A stretch of DNA of 64,000 nucleotides, taken from positions 930,001 through 994,000 of the forward strand of contig CBDCNH010000011.1 in NCBI GenBank assembly GCA_965219015.1. The letters are read 5' to 3'. Positions 33,329 to 42,423 of this stretch are shown here, in pieces; position 1 is the stretch's first letter; each line of letters begins with the position of its first letter. The notes beneath the pieces are model-generated. The model saw only the letters and a program-made list of their open reading frames with translations, ran no database searches and was not told where the DNA came from. The stretch comes from CBDCNH01 sp965219015 (lineage in GTDB: Bacteria > Pseudomonadota > Alphaproteobacteria > Rhodobacterales > Rhodobacteraceae). The position numbers and the translations under genes were made by a program.

Positions 33329-34621
33329 ATGAACGAGATGCGCCCCCTCGGCTTCGACACGCGCCAGATCCACGCGGGCGCCCGCCCCGACCCTGCGACG
33401 GGCGCGCGGCAGACGCCGATCTACCAGACCACGGCCTACGTGTTCCGCGACGCCGAGCACGCGGCGCGGCTCTTCAACCTCGAGGAGGTCGGGTTCATCT
33501 ACTCGCGGCTGACGAACCCGACCGTGTCGGTGCTGCAGGAGCGCGTCGCGGCGCTGGAGGGCGGGGCGGGGGCGGTCGCCTGCTCGTCGGGCCATGCCGC
33601 GCAGATCCTCGCGCTCTTTCCGTTGATGGCGCCGGGGCGCAACATCGTCGCCTCGACGCGGCTCTACGGCGGGACGGTGACGCAGTTCACCCAGACCATC
33701 CGGCGCTTCGGCTGGGAGGCGCGCTTCGTCGACTTCGAGGACCACGGCGCCATCGAGGCGGCGGTGGACGACGACACCCGCGCGATCTTCTGCGAGACCA
33801 TCGCCAACCCCGCGGGCTACGTCGCCGACCTCGACGCCGTGGGCGCCTTGGCGCAGCGCCTGCGGCTGCCGATGATCGTCGACAACACTTCCGCGACGCC
33901 CTACCTCTGCCGCCCGATCGAGCACGGCGCCACGCTCGTCGTCCATTCGACGACGAAGTACCTCACCGGCAACGGCACCGTCACCGGCGGCGTGGTGGTC
34001 GATGCGGGCACGTTCGACTGGTCCGCCTCGGACCGCTTCCCGAGCCTCTCGGCGCCCGAGCCTGCCTACCACGGGCTGAAGTTCCACGAGACCTTCGGCG
34101 CGATGGCGTTCACCTTTCACGGCATCGCCATCGGGCTGCGCGATCTCGGGATGACGCTCAACCCGCAGGCGGCGCATTACACGCTGATGGGGATCGAGAC
34201 GCTGAGCCTGCGGATGGACCGGCATGTCGCCAACGCGCAGCGCGTGGCGGAATGGCTCGAGGCGGACCCGCGGGTGGCCGGCGTGACCTATCCGGGGCTC
34301 GCCTCGTCGCCCTGGCGGGACCGCGCGGCGGCGCTCTGCCCGAAGGGTCCGGGGGGCATCTTCACCTTCGCGGTGAAGGGCGGCTACGCGGCCTGCGTGC
34401 GGCTCGTCGATGCGCTCCGGATCTTCAGCCATGTCGCCAACCTCGGCGACACGCGCTCGCTGGTGATCCATTCCGCCTCGACGACGCACCGGCAGCTCTC
34501 GGAGGCGCAGCAGGAGGCGGCGGGCGCCGGGCCGGACGTGGTGCGGCTCTCCATCGGGATCGAGGACGCCGACGACCTCATCGCCGACCTCGACCAGGCG
34601 CTCGCCGTGGCGGTCGGCTGA
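33329..34621 (+). CDS. metY: O-acetylhomoserine (thiol)-lyase / Cys-Met metabolism PLP enzyme
   Basis: 430 aa of the gamma family of PLP enzymes. The PLP lysine lies in HSTTKYLTGNG near residue 210, YSRLTNPT binds the phosphate of the neighbouring subunit, and SSGHAAQILALFPL, ETIANPAGYVAD and VDNTSATPYLCRP are all typical of O-acetylhomoserine sulfhydrylase. It makes homocysteine (or methionine) from O-acetylhomoserine and sulfide or methanethiol. ATG preceded by AGCAGGAG. Distinguished from cystathionine gamma-synthase by length and the FETFGAMAF-like segment. Confidence 0.92.
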   Translation: MNEMRPLGFDTRQIHAGARPDPATGARQTPIYQTTAYVFRDAEHAARLFNLEEVGFIYSRLTNPTVSVLQERVAALEGGAGAVACSSGHAAQILALFPLMAPGRNIVASTRLYGGTVTQFTQTIRRFGWEARFVDFEDHGAIEAAVDDDTRAIFCETIANPAGYVADLDAVGALAQRLRLPMIVDNTSATPYLCRPIEHGATLVVHSTTKYLTGNGTVTGGVVVDAGTFDWSASDRFPSLSAPEPAYHGLKFHETFGAMAFTFHGIAIGLRDLGMTLNPQAAHYTLMGIETLSLRMDRHVANAQRVAEWLEADPRVAGVTYPGLASSPWRDRAAALCPKGPGGIFTFAVKGGYAACVRLVDALRIFSHVANLGDTRSLVIHSASTTHRQLSEAQQEAAGAGPDVVRLSIGIEDADDLIADLDQALAVAVG

Positions 34622-34624
34622 ACG

Positions 34625-35320
34625 TCAGTCGCCGATGGCGAAGTCGATGGTGACGCTCGCGGCGGTGCTCACGGTCCCCTCGGCGATCGGCACGGCCTTC
34701 TCGGCGAAGCTCCGGGCCTGCTGCATCGGCTGCGGCTCCGGGGTGCCGCCGAGGTCGGTGATGGCAAGGACGCGGCCGAGGGGCACGCCGGCGGCCTCCG
34801 CAAGGAGCATGGCGCGTGCGCGGGCGTCGGCCACGGCGCGGCGGCGCGCCTCGTCGAGTACGGGCTTCGGGTCCGAGAGGCCGAACGCGAGCCCGCCGAA
34901 GGTGTTGGCGCCGCTCCTTATGGTGCGGTCGAGCACGTCGCCGAGGCTGTCGAGCGCGCGGACCCGCACGGTGACGCCGTTGCTCGCGACAAAGCCCGTG
35001 ATCCGGCCGGGTTCGCTGTTGTTGCTGCCGTAGTCCCAGCGCGGTTCGAGCGAGAGGCCCGACGTCTGGATGTCGGCCGCGGCGATCCCTGCGGCCTTCA
35101 GGGTGGCGAGCACTTCGGCGGTCAGCGTCGAGGTCTCGGACGCCGCATCGCCTGCGGTCTTGGCCTCGGAGGTCACGCCGAGCGAGATCGTCGCCATGTC
35201 GGGCGCGGCCTCGACGCGGCCCTCGCCGGTCACGACGACGTGCGGCACGACTGGCGCGTCGGCGATCGCGGCGGTGGCCGCGAAGACGAGGCCGGCGGCG
35301 AGGATGCGTGCGAGGCGCAT
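34625..35320 (-). CDS. Periplasmic SIMPL-domain (DUF541) protein
   Basis: 231 aa with a signal peptide (residues 1-21, ending IADA). VVVTGEGRVEAAPDMATISLGV at the start of the mature protein, DIQTSGLSLEPRWDY and RITGFVASNGVTVRVR are the landmarks of SIMPL/YggE proteins, which form ring oligomers and are linked to oxidative-stress resistance. It converges on metY with 3 nt between stops. Rhodobacterial members are unstudied as far as I know. Confidence 0.9.
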   Translation of the reverse strand: MRLARILAAGLVFAATAAIADAPVVPHVVVTGEGRVEAAPDMATISLGVTSEAKTAGDAASETSTLTAEVLATLKAAGIAAADIQTSGLSLEPRWDYGSNNSEPGRITGFVASNGVTVRVRALDSLGDVLDRTIRSGANTFGGLAFGLSDPKPVLDEARRRAVADARARAMLLAEAAGVPLGRVLAITDLGGTPEPQPMQQARSFAEKAVPIAEGTVSTAASVTIDFAIGD

Positions 35321-35482
35321 TGTCCTTTCTCCATCTTTTCGGAAGCCCGCCTGCCTTCTAGCACGCGCAAACCGGCCGCGTCGCCCGGCGTTTTCCTTTC
35401 ATTCGGCAAATTCCTGCTGTAGTCCGGGGGACAGGGCGTCCGAGGACTCCCGACGCCCTGGTCCCTTTGCTAGATGCGGCCC

Positions 35483-38122
35483 ATGAAACCTGGCTTTGCC
35501 CTCAATCTCGCGCATGACGGCATCGGGCTCTTGCACCGCACGTCGCGCGGCTGGCTGATGCTCGGCGAGGCGGCGCTCGACGATCCGGCGCTGGGCGAGA
35601 CGCTGGGCTACCTGCGCGCCACGGCGCTGGGGCTCGCGCCCCACGGGATCCTGACCAAGCTGGTGCTGCCGAACACGCAGGTTCTCTACGCCGAGCTCGA
35701 CGCGCCCGGGCCGAGTGCCGCCGAGCGGGAGGCGCAGATCCGCGCCGGGCTCGAAGGGCGGACGCCCTATCCGGTGGCGCAGCTGCGCTTCGACTGGTCG
35801 GGGAGCGGCGCGCGCGTCAAGGTCGCGGTGGTGGCGGAAGAGACGCTGGCGGAGGCCGAGACGTTCGCGGTCGATCACCGCTTCAACCCGGTCTCGTTCG
35901 TCGCGATGCCGGAGCCGGGGCAGTTCGACGGCGAGCCCTTCTTCGGGGCGACGCGGCACGCTGCCAGCGCCGTCCCGGCGGGCGAAACGCTGGAACGGGA
36001 CGACCGCGCCGTGCGGTTCACCGCACTTGGCGAGCGGGCCGAGCGGGCCCCCGAGCCTGCGGCCGAGGTGGCCCCGGTCGAGGTGGCGCCCGCGCCGGAG
36101 CCGGAACCCGAGCCGGCGCCAACGCCCGCATCGGTCCTGCGGGAGCCGGTCGGCGTGACCGCGGAGAGCATTCCGCAGCCCGAGGTGGCGGCGGCATCGC
36201 TCGCGGCCGTGGAGGCGTCGCCCGTGCCCGCCGAACCCGTGCCCGCCGAAAAGGCGCCGAAGCCCTCCCGCAGACCGATGTTGCAGGACCTCGCGCGGGC
36301 GAGCGCGAGCGTCACCGCCGGCGAGGTGGCGGAAGCGGAGGACGCGGCGGTTTCCAACGACGTGCCGCCGGCACCGCCCGGCCGACAGGGCGGCATCGGC
36401 GTGGCGCTCGCGGCGCTGAACGGCCGGTCGCCTGCCGCACGAGCGAAACCCGCGCGCGAGGCGATGTCCGAACCGCGGGCGAGCGCAGCCGCGGCCGACC
36501 CTGCCAAGGCGAGCCCGCGCGGCACCGCCGCAAGCCGCATGAGCCCGGCGTCCGCGAAGCCGGTCGTGCGGTTTGTGCCGGCAAAGCCGCGCGCACCCGG
36601 GAGCGCCGCGCCGCATCCGAAGCCGCAGGTCATGGCGGACCCCGCGCGCGAGGACGAGGCGCTCACGGTGTTCGGCGCGCGCCACAAGGTCGTGCCGCGG
36701 TCCGGCGGGCGGACGGGCCGGACCGTGATGCTGGCGCTGGTGGTGCTCCTCGTGCTCGCGGCGATCGCGATCTGGGCCGCGCTCTTCCAGTCGCGGGGCG
36801 TGACCGCCCTTCGCGCGCCGGAGGCCCCGCCGCCCGCGGAGACGGCAGCGCGTGTGCCGGACGAGACCGTGCCGCCGCCCGCGGCGACGGACGCGGACGC
36901 GCGTTCCGCGGCGACCGCCACCAGGGACGATCCGGCGGACAATGTGGCGGACGATCTGGCGGACGTGACGCCGCCGCCGACGCAGGCCGACGGCACGCCG
37001 GTGGCCGACGAGGCACCGCTCGGGCCGCCGGTCGCGACGGCCGACGGGGTCGCGATCCCTCCCGACGGCGCGGTCGCCGACACGTCGGCGGCGGGCGCCG
37101 GGGGCACCGGTCTCACCGGCGCGGCCGCGGCGCCCTCCCCCACCGACCGCGCGGAGGTTCCCGCGGCGCTCGCAGTCCCTGCCTCGCAGGCCGAAGTCGC
37201 AAGCCCGACGACCCCGCCGCCCTTCGGGCAGACCTTCGCCTTCGACGCCGAGGGCTTCGTGATCCCGACGCCCGAAGGCGCACCGACCCCGGAGGGGGCG
37301 ATGGTGTTCTCCGGCCTGCCGCCGCAGCGCCCCCCTGCCCGGCCGGTATCGGCCGAGGACGCGATCTCGCGGGCGGTGAACGACGCCATCAGCGGCGGGA
37401 CCGAGCCCGCCGGCGCCGCGAAGACCCCAGAGACATCGGGCCCAGAGACATCGAGCCCGGAGACGTCGGGCGACGCCGGGCCCGCGCTCCTCGACGCTGG
37501 CCCGAAGCTCGCCGGACTCCTGCCGAAGGACCGGCCGGCAGCGGCCGCCGAGGTGCAAGGTGGCGCGACGCCCGCCCCGACGCCCGCCCCGACGCCCGCC
37601 CCGCCGCGGGCGCGGCCCGCGGCGTTCGCCACGGCGCACGCCGTCGCCTCGGCGCCCGAGCCGCTGCCGACGGTGGCCGAGGCGACGGCAGGCGCTTCGG
37701 AACTGGCCGTCGCGGCATCGCAGCGCCCCGGAGCACGGCCCGCGGCGCTGGCCCGCGCCACCCTGGCCCGCGCGACGAGCGCCGCGAAGACCGTCTCGAA
37801 GAGCCTCGCGACGCCTGACACGAGCGAAACGGCTAACGAGCCCGAGGTCGCCTCCGCCGCGCCGCGGCTCCCGACGCGCGCCTCGGTCGCCAAGCAGGCA
37901 ACCCTTGGCAGCGCGATCAACCTCCGCGAGGTCAACCTGATCGGCGTCTACGGATCATCCGCCGACCGGCGCGCGCTGGTCCGCCTCGCGAGCGGGCGCT
38001 TCGTCCGGATCGGCGTCGGCGACACGGTCAATGGCGGCCGCGTCGCCGCCATCGGCACCTCCGACCTGCGCTACGTCAAGAACGGCCGGAGCCTGGTGCT
38101 GGCGCTGCCGAAGGACAGCTAG
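35483..38122 (+). CDS. Large bitopic protein: GspL/PilM-like N-terminus, one membrane helix, Pro/Ala-rich linker, PilP/GspC-like C-terminus
   Basis: 879 aa (882 if the ATG at 35474 is used). Residues 1-150 (FALNLAHDGIGLLHR, LVLPNTQVLYAELDAPG, REAQIRAGLEGRTPYPVAQLRFDW) resemble the actin-like cytoplasmic part of GspL/PilM. Residues about 150-410 are low-complexity Ala/Pro/Glu. A single membrane helix follows (TVMLALVVLLVLAAIAIWAALF, near 415), then a long Pro/Ala/Thr-rich periplasmic stretch with the tandem repeat PAPT x3, and finally INLREVNLIGVYGSSADRRALVRL ... RVAAIGTSDLRYVKNG, which looks like a PilP/GspC homology-region fold. Such proteins are widespread in Rhodobacterales and often mislabelled as initiation factor 2. 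A scaffold linking inner membrane to an envelope machine is inference. Confidence 0.75.
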   Translation: MKPGFALNLAHDGIGLLHRTSRGWLMLGEAALDDPALGETLGYLRATALGLAPHGILTKLVLPNTQVLYAELDAPGPSAAEREAQIRAGLEGRTPYPVAQLRFDWSGSGARVKVAVVAEETLAEAETFAVDHRFNPVSFVAMPEPGQFDGEPFFGATRHAASAVPAGETLERDDRAVRFTALGERAERAPEPAAEVAPVEVAPAPEPEPEPAPTPASVLREPVGVTAESIPQPEVAAASLAAVEASPVPAEPVPAEKAPKPSRRPMLQDLARASASVTAGEVAEAEDAAVSNDVPPAPPGRQGGIGVALAALNGRSPAARAKPAREAMSEPRASAAAADPAKASPRGTAASRMSPASAKPVVRFVPAKPRAPGSAAPHPKPQVMADPAREDEALTVFGARHKVVPRSGGRTGRTVMLALVVLLVLAAIAIWAALFQSRGVTALRAPEAPPPAETAARVPDETVPPPAATDADARSAATATRDDPADNVADDLADVTPPPTQADGTPVADEAPLGPPVATADGVAIPPDGAVADTSAAGAGGTGLTGAAAAPSPTDRAEVPAALAVPASQAEVASPTTPPPFGQTFAFDAEGFVIPTPEGAPTPEGAMVFSGLPPQRPPARPVSAEDAISRAVNDAISGGTEPAGAAKTPETSGPETSSPETSGDAGPALLDAGPKLAGLLPKDRPAAAAEVQGGATPAPTPAPTPAPPRARPAAFATAHAVASAPEPLPTVAEATAGASELAVAASQRPGARPAALARATLARATSAAKTVSKSLATPDTSETANEPEVASAAPRLPTRASVAKQATLGSAINLREVNLIGVYGSSADRRALVRLASGRFVRIGVGDTVNGGRVAAIGTSDLRYVKNGRSLVLALPKDS

Positions 38123-39213
38123 GACGCCGCGAGCACGCCGCGGTCGATCTGGTCCTGCTCGATCGATTCGAAGAGCGCGCGGAAATTGCCCTCGCCGAAG
38201 CCGTCGTCGCCCTTCCTCTCGATGAACTCGAAGAAGATCGGGCCGATCACGGTCTTCGAGAAGATCTGCAGAAGCACCCGCGTCTCGCCGCCATCGACCA
38301 CGCCCTCGCCGTCGATGAGGATGCCGTGCCGCGCCATCCGCTCGATGGGCTCGCCGTGGTCGACCACGCGCGCAGCACTCATGTCGTAGTACGCCTGCGG
38401 CGGCTTCGGCATGAACTTGAGTCCAAGCTCGGCGATGGCGTCGGTCGCGGCGTAGATGTCGCGCGCGCCGACGGCGATGTGCTGGATGCCCTCGCCCTTG
38501 TACTTCCTGAGGTATTCCTCGATCTGGCTGTGGTCGTCGCGGCTCTCGTTGATCGGGATGCGGATGCGCCCGCAGGGCGAGGTCAGAGCGCGGCTGAAGA
38601 GGCCGGTGTGCTTGCCCGAGATGTCGAAGAACCGGATCTCGCGGAAGTTGAAGATGTCGGCGTAGAACCGGAACCAGGTGTCCATGTTGCCGCGATTGAC
38701 GTTGTGGGTGAGGTGGTCGAGGTAGAAGAACCCGACGCCCTCGGGATGGGCGCGGCCGAGCCAGTCGAACTCGGCGTTGTAGGGGCTCGTCTCGTAGTAG
38801 TCCTCGACGAAGTAGATGAGGCTCCCGCCGATGCCGACGATGGCGGGCAGGTCCATCACCGTGTCGCCGCCCTCGTAGGGGGTGGCGCCCTTCGCGACGG
38901 CATGGGCCATCGCCTTTTCGGCATCGACCACGCGCCAGGCCATCGAGGGCGCGCAGGGGCCGTGCTCGGCGACGAAGCGTCCCGCGTGGCTGCCGGGCTC
39001 GGCGTTGAGCACGTAGGTGATGTCGCCCTGCTGCCAGAGCTCGACCGCCCGTCCGCGGTGCCGCGCGGTCAGCCGGTAGCCCATGCGGGCGAAGAGGTCG
39101 CGCAGCACCTGCGGCTCGGGATGCGCGAACTCGACGAACTCGAATCCGTCGGTGCCCGCGGGGTTCGCGTCCGAGATGGTGGCCTTGGGGGCGGAATGGG
39201 GAAACGGGCCCAT
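38119..39213 (-). CDS. hpd: 4-hydroxyphenylpyruvate dioxygenase
   Basis: 364 aa, two vicinal-oxygen-chelate halves. Fe(II) ligands are the His in DHLTHNV (about 164), the His in IQHIAVG (about 245) and the Glu in FFEFIERKG (about 330); the C-terminal GFGEGNFRALFESIE helix is the usual substrate gate. It converts 4-hydroxyphenylpyruvate to homogentisate in tyrosine breakdown. Start 39213 follows AAAGGAG; the ATG at 39243 is less likely. The divergent Lrp-type gene is the likely regulator. Its 3' end overlaps the preceding large gene by 4 nt. Confidence 0.96.
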   Translation of the reverse strand: MGPFPHSAPKATISDANPAGTDGFEFVEFAHPEPQVLRDLFARMGYRLTARHRGRAVELWQQGDITYVLNAEPGSHAGRFVAEHGPCAPSMAWRVVDAEKAMAHAVAKGATPYEGGDTVMDLPAIVGIGGSLIYFVEDYYETSPYNAEFDWLGRAHPEGVGFFYLDHLTHNVNRGNMDTWFRFYADIFNFREIRFFDISGKHTGLFSRALTSPCGRIRIPINESRDDHSQIEEYLRKYKGEGIQHIAVGARDIYAATDAIAELGLKFMPKPPQAYYDMSAARVVDHGEPIERMARHGILIDGEGVVDGGETRVLLQIFSKTVIGPIFFEFIERKGDDGFGEGNFRALFESIEQDQIDRGVLAAS

Positions 39214-39247
39214 GATGGCTCCTTTCGTTGCTGCCGGCAGCATAGGC

Positions 39248-39275
39248 TTGGCGGCGGGCGATCGGCGCGCATAAT
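39248..39275 (+). promoter_or_regulatory. Probable sigma-70 promoter of the Lrp-type gene
   Basis: TTGGCG at 39248-39253 and CATAAT at 39270-39275 with a 16-nt spacer, 69 nt before the ATG at 39345, in the 131-nt divergent space shared with hpd. An Lrp-type protein would be expected to bind here; no clear operator palindrome was picked out. Confidence 0.4.
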
Positions 39276-39344
39276 GCCGGGCGCGGACCGCGCCTGATGC
39301 GGGTTCCGCGCGCGCAAGAGGGCAGCCATGCGGAAACGGCGCGG

Positions 39345-39800
39345 ATGATCGACGAGCTCGACGCCCGACTTCTCGCCGAGCTGCAGCGCGACGCGCAGGC
39401 GACCGCGCAGGCGCTTGCCGAGACGCTGCACCTCTCGGCGAGCCAGGTCGGGCGGCGGCGCCAGCGGCTCGAGGCGGAGGGCTACATCACGGGCTATGCC
39501 GCACGGCTCGATCCGCAGCGGCTCGGGCTCACGGTGCAGGCCTTCGTGCAGGTGCAGATGGCGACGCACGCGCCCGAGGCGGCGCGGTCGTTCGCGGCGC
39601 TGGTGGCGCTTCGGCGCGAGGTCATCAGCGCATGGACACTCACGGGCGAAGCGGATTACCTGCTGCGGGTCTGGTGCCCGGACCTCGCAGCGCTCAACAC
39701 GCTGATCCACGAGGTGCTGCTGCCGCATCCATCGGTCGCGCGCGTGCAGAGCCAGATCGTCATGCACATACTGAAGGCCGACGCGCCGCTGCCAACCTGA
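39345..39800 (+). CDS. Lrp/AsnC-family transcriptional regulator, divergent from hpd
   Basis: 151 aa. N-terminal winged helix (IDELDARLLAELQRDAQATAQALAETLHLSASQVGRRRQRLEAEG) and C-terminal RAM effector domain (TLTGEADYLLRVWCPDLAALNTLIHEVLL with the GxxDYLL core). Start 39345 (MIDELDARLL) is the family N-terminus and follows GGAAACGGCG; the ATG at 39297 adds 16 residues. In several proteobacteria an Lrp-type regulator next to hpd responds to tyrosine or phenylalanine; control of hpd is inferred from the shared promoter region. Confidence 0.9.
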   Translation: MIDELDARLLAELQRDAQATAQALAETLHLSASQVGRRRQRLEAEGYITGYAARLDPQRLGLTVQAFVQVQMATHAPEAARSFAALVALRREVISAWTLTGEADYLLRVWCPDLAALNTLIHEVLLPHPSVARVQSQIVMHILKADAPLPT

Positions 39801-39807
39801 GGGGACG

Positions 39808-41634
39808 ATGGAACACTTCCTGCCCGAGGCCACGCTCTACCTCGCAGCCATCGTCGCGGCGGTGCCGATCGCGGCGCGGCTCGGGCTCGGCTCGGTGCTG
39901 GGCTATCTCGCGGCCGGCATCGTCATCGGCCCGGCGCTCGGGCTGGTCGGCGGGGCGGAGGCCGCGGGGCTGCGGCAGGTCGCCGAGTTCGGCGTGGTGA
40001 TGATGCTCTTCCTCGTCGGGCTCGAGCTCGAGCCGAAGGCGCTGTGGGAGATGCGCGGGCGGCTTCTCGGGCTCGGCGGGCTGCAGGTCGGCGTGACGGC
40101 GGGCGCGGTGCTGGCGGGAGGTCTGGCGCTCGGGCTGCCGTGGCAGACGGCCTTCGCGGTGGGGCTCATCCTCGCGCTGTCCTCGACGGCCATCGTGCTC
40201 CAGACCTTCGAGGAGAAGTCGATCCAGCAGCGGCCCGGCGCGCGCACGGCCTTCGCGGTGCTCCTCGCGCAGGACATCGCGGTGATCCCGATGCTGGCGT
40301 TCCTGCCGCTCCTTGCCATCGGCGCGGCGGCGGGCGGCGGCGAGACGGAGAGCCTCATCGCCGGTCTGCCGGGCTGGCTCGCGGCGCTGGCGACGCTCGG
40401 CGCGGTGGCGGCGGTGGTGCTCGGCGGGCACTATCTCACGCGGCCGCTCTTCAAGTTCGTGCAACTCGCCCATCTGCGCGAGATCAACACCGCGGTGGCG
40501 CTCCTCATCGTCGTCGGCATCGCGAGCCTGATGACGCTCGTCGGCCTCTCGCCCGCGCTCGGCACGTTCATCGCGGGGGTGGTGCTGGCAAGCTCGGAGT
40601 TCCGCCACGAGCTCACCTCGGACCTTGCGCCCTTCAAGGGGCTCCTCCTCGGGCTCTTCTTCATCACCGTCGGCGCCGGGATCGACTTCGGGGTGCTCGC
40701 GAGCCAGGCCGGGAGCATCATCGGGCTGACGGCCGCGCTGATGCTCGCCAAGGGCGCGATCCTGTGGGGGCTCGGGCGCGCCTTCAGGCTCCGCGACGGC
40801 GAGGTCTGGCTCTTCGCGCTCAGCCTCGCGCAGGCGGGCGAATTCGGCTTCGTGCTCGTCAGCTTCGGCGCCGGCGAAGGCGTGCTGCCGGAGGCGCTGG
40901 CGCGCGTGCTGCCGCTCGTCATCGCGATGTCGATGCTGCTGACGCCGCTTGCGTTCATCCTCTGGGAGCGGCTGTCGCGGCGGCTCGACCGCACGGAAGC
41001 CCCGGAGCCCGACGAGATCGACACGCAGGAGCCGATCCTCATCGCGGGCATCGGGCGCTTCGGGCAGGTGGTCAACCGGCTGGTGCAGACGAGCGGCTTC
41101 CGCACCACGGTGCTCGACCCGAACCTCGAGACCATCGAACTCATGCGGATGTTCGGCCTGAAGGCGTTCCTCGGCGATCCGACGCGGCCCGATCTCCTGC
41201 AGGCGGCAGGGCTTGCGACGGCCAAGGTGCTCGTGGTGGCACTGGCGGAGAAGGACGACGCGACCCGGCTCGTGGCCTATGCGCGGAAGGAACGGCCGGA
41301 CCTGCACATCGTCGCGCGCGCCTACGACCGGGTGCATGTCTACGAGCTCTACCGCGCCGGGGCGAACGACATCGTGCGCGAGATGTTCGACAGCTCGCTG
41401 CGGGCAGGGCGCTACGTGCTGGAGCGGATGGGCTTCAGCGACTACGAGGCCGCCGAGCAGCAGGCCGAGTACTACCGGCTGGACCGGCGGGCCGTGCGCG
41501 AACTCGCGGCGCTGTGGCAGCCGGGCGTGCGCGTCGACAAGAACGAGGCCTACGTCAAGCGCGCACGCGCCATGAACAAGGAGTTCGAGACCGCGCTGAT
41601 GGCGCGTCTCGACAAGACCGACACCGCCGCATGA
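39808..41634 (+). CDS. CPA2-family cation:proton antiporter with TrkA-N (RCK) domain, KefB/KefC type
   Basis: 608 aa. About twelve membrane helices cover residues 5-385, with the CPA2 landmarks GIVIGPALGLV, MMLFLVGLELEP, ALSSTAIVLQTFEE and LAQDIAVIPMLAFLPL (the Gln-Asp ion-binding pair). A cytosolic RCK domain begins at EPILIAGIGRFGQVVNRLVQ (about 410) with GDPTRPDLLQAAGL. Such proteins exchange K+ for H+, often gated by glutathione adducts during electrophile stress. It begins 7 nt after the Lrp gene. No KefF/KefG ancillary gene is adjacent. Confidence 0.92.
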   Translation: MEHFLPEATLYLAAIVAAVPIAARLGLGSVLGYLAAGIVIGPALGLVGGAEAAGLRQVAEFGVVMMLFLVGLELEPKALWEMRGRLLGLGGLQVGVTAGAVLAGGLALGLPWQTAFAVGLILALSSTAIVLQTFEEKSIQQRPGARTAFAVLLAQDIAVIPMLAFLPLLAIGAAAGGGETESLIAGLPGWLAALATLGAVAAVVLGGHYLTRPLFKFVQLAHLREINTAVALLIVVGIASLMTLVGLSPALGTFIAGVVLASSEFRHELTSDLAPFKGLLLGLFFITVGAGIDFGVLASQAGSIIGLTAALMLAKGAILWGLGRAFRLRDGEVWLFALSLAQAGEFGFVLVSFGAGEGVLPEALARVLPLVIAMSMLLTPLAFILWERLSRRLDRTEAPEPDEIDTQEPILIAGIGRFGQVVNRLVQTSGFRTTVLDPNLETIELMRMFGLKAFLGDPTRPDLLQAAGLATAKVLVVALAEKDDATRLVAYARKERPDLHIVARAYDRVHVYELYRAGANDIVREMFDSSLRAGRYVLERMGFSDYEAAEQQAEYYRLDRRAVRELAALWQPGVRVDKNEAYVKRARAMNKEFETALMARLDKTDTAA

Positions 41635-41642
41635 TCATGCAA

Positions 41643-41670
41643 AGGCGCGCCCCGTTGCCGGGGCGCGCCT
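41643..41670. terminator. Bidirectional hairpin terminator between convergent genes
   Basis: AGGCGCGCCCC (41643-41653) and GGGGCGCGCCT (41660-41670) form a perfect 11-bp stem with loop GTTGCC, placed between the stops of the Kef-type gene (41634) and carD (41684). T tracts are minimal (CCTTTGC on the minus strand), so strength is uncertain, but the position is ideal for both genes. Confidence 0.7.
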
Positions 41671-41683
41671 CGATGGAACCGGA

Positions 41684-42193
41684 TCAGGCGGCGCGCGATA
41701 CCAGAACGTCGCCGACTTCGCGCTGTGCATGCATCTCATCCGTCCCGTTGACCGCCGCCACTTCACGGGTCAGCCGCTCGAGCGCGGCCTCGTAGAGCTG
41801 GCGCTCCGAATATGACTGCTCGCGCTGGTCGTCGGTGCGGTGCAGGTCGCGCACCACCTCGGCAATGGAGAGAAGATCGCCCGAGTTGATCTTCTGCTCG
41901 TATTCCTGCGCCCGGCGCGACCACATCGCGCGCTTCACGCGGGCCTTGCCCTTGAGCGTGTCCATCGCCTTCGTCACGACATCGGGCGACGACAGTGAGC
42001 GCATCCCAATCTCGCTTGCCTTGTGCGTCGGCACGCGCAGCGTCATCTTGTCCTTTTCGAACGAGATCACGAACAACTCCAGCGCGATCCCCGCGATCTG
42101 CTGCTCCTCGATGGAGATGATCTGTCCGACGCCATGCGCGGGATAGACCACGAAATCGTTCGGATGGAATTCGGCCTTCTTGGATTTTGTCAT
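41684..42193 (-). CDS. carD: CarD/CdnL-family RNA polymerase-binding regulator
   Basis: 169 aa. The N-terminal Tudor-like RNAP-interaction domain is FHPNDFVVYPAHGVGQIISIEEQ ... KDKMTLRVPTHKASEIGMR, and the C-terminal helical DNA-binding half has VKRAMWSRRAQEYEQKINSGD and the promoter-contacting Trp of AMWSRR. CarD proteins stabilise the open complex, especially at rRNA promoters. It is followed (in its direction) by a hairpin terminator. Confidence 0.93.
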   Translation of the reverse strand: MTKSKKAEFHPNDFVVYPAHGVGQIISIEEQQIAGIALELFVISFEKDKMTLRVPTHKASEIGMRSLSSPDVVTKAMDTLKGKARVKRAMWSRRAQEYEQKINSGDLLSIAEVVRDLHRTDDQREQSYSERQLYEAALERLTREVAAVNGTDEMHAQREVGDVLVSRAA

Positions 42194-42423
42194 ATGGTGA
42201 CCCCTGTACGACCCGTCCCCTGCAACGCAGTAGTCAAGCCGGACGCGCAGGGCGGTGCGGCGGGAGACAGGTTTTGTGCGGGCGCCAGGTCTGCGCCCGC
42301 TGTTGCGTGGAACCCCGAAAAGTTTAGAAAATCGTCATATCATGAAAAGCGCCCCTAAAGAAGAGGTGCCGTCCGGGATGGTTCATAAGGTCTTCAAGCC
42401 GCGCTGCTTTGCCGCAGCCGGCG
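42194..42423. other. Intergenic region between fdxA end and carD start
   Basis: 230 nt upstream of carD on the minus strand. It should hold the carD promoter; I see a TTGACT word at about 42229-42234 (minus strand) without a convincing -10. A 7-bp stem GCGGGCG (42278-42284) / CGCCCGC (42294-42300) with a 9-nt loop is present but lacks a T tail on either strand. No gene was found. Confidence 0.45.

Noticed and set aside
42278..42300. Hairpin GCGGGCG/CGCCCGC as a terminator
   Set aside because: No T tract follows on either strand and it lies upstream of carD rather than at a gene end in the right orientation.
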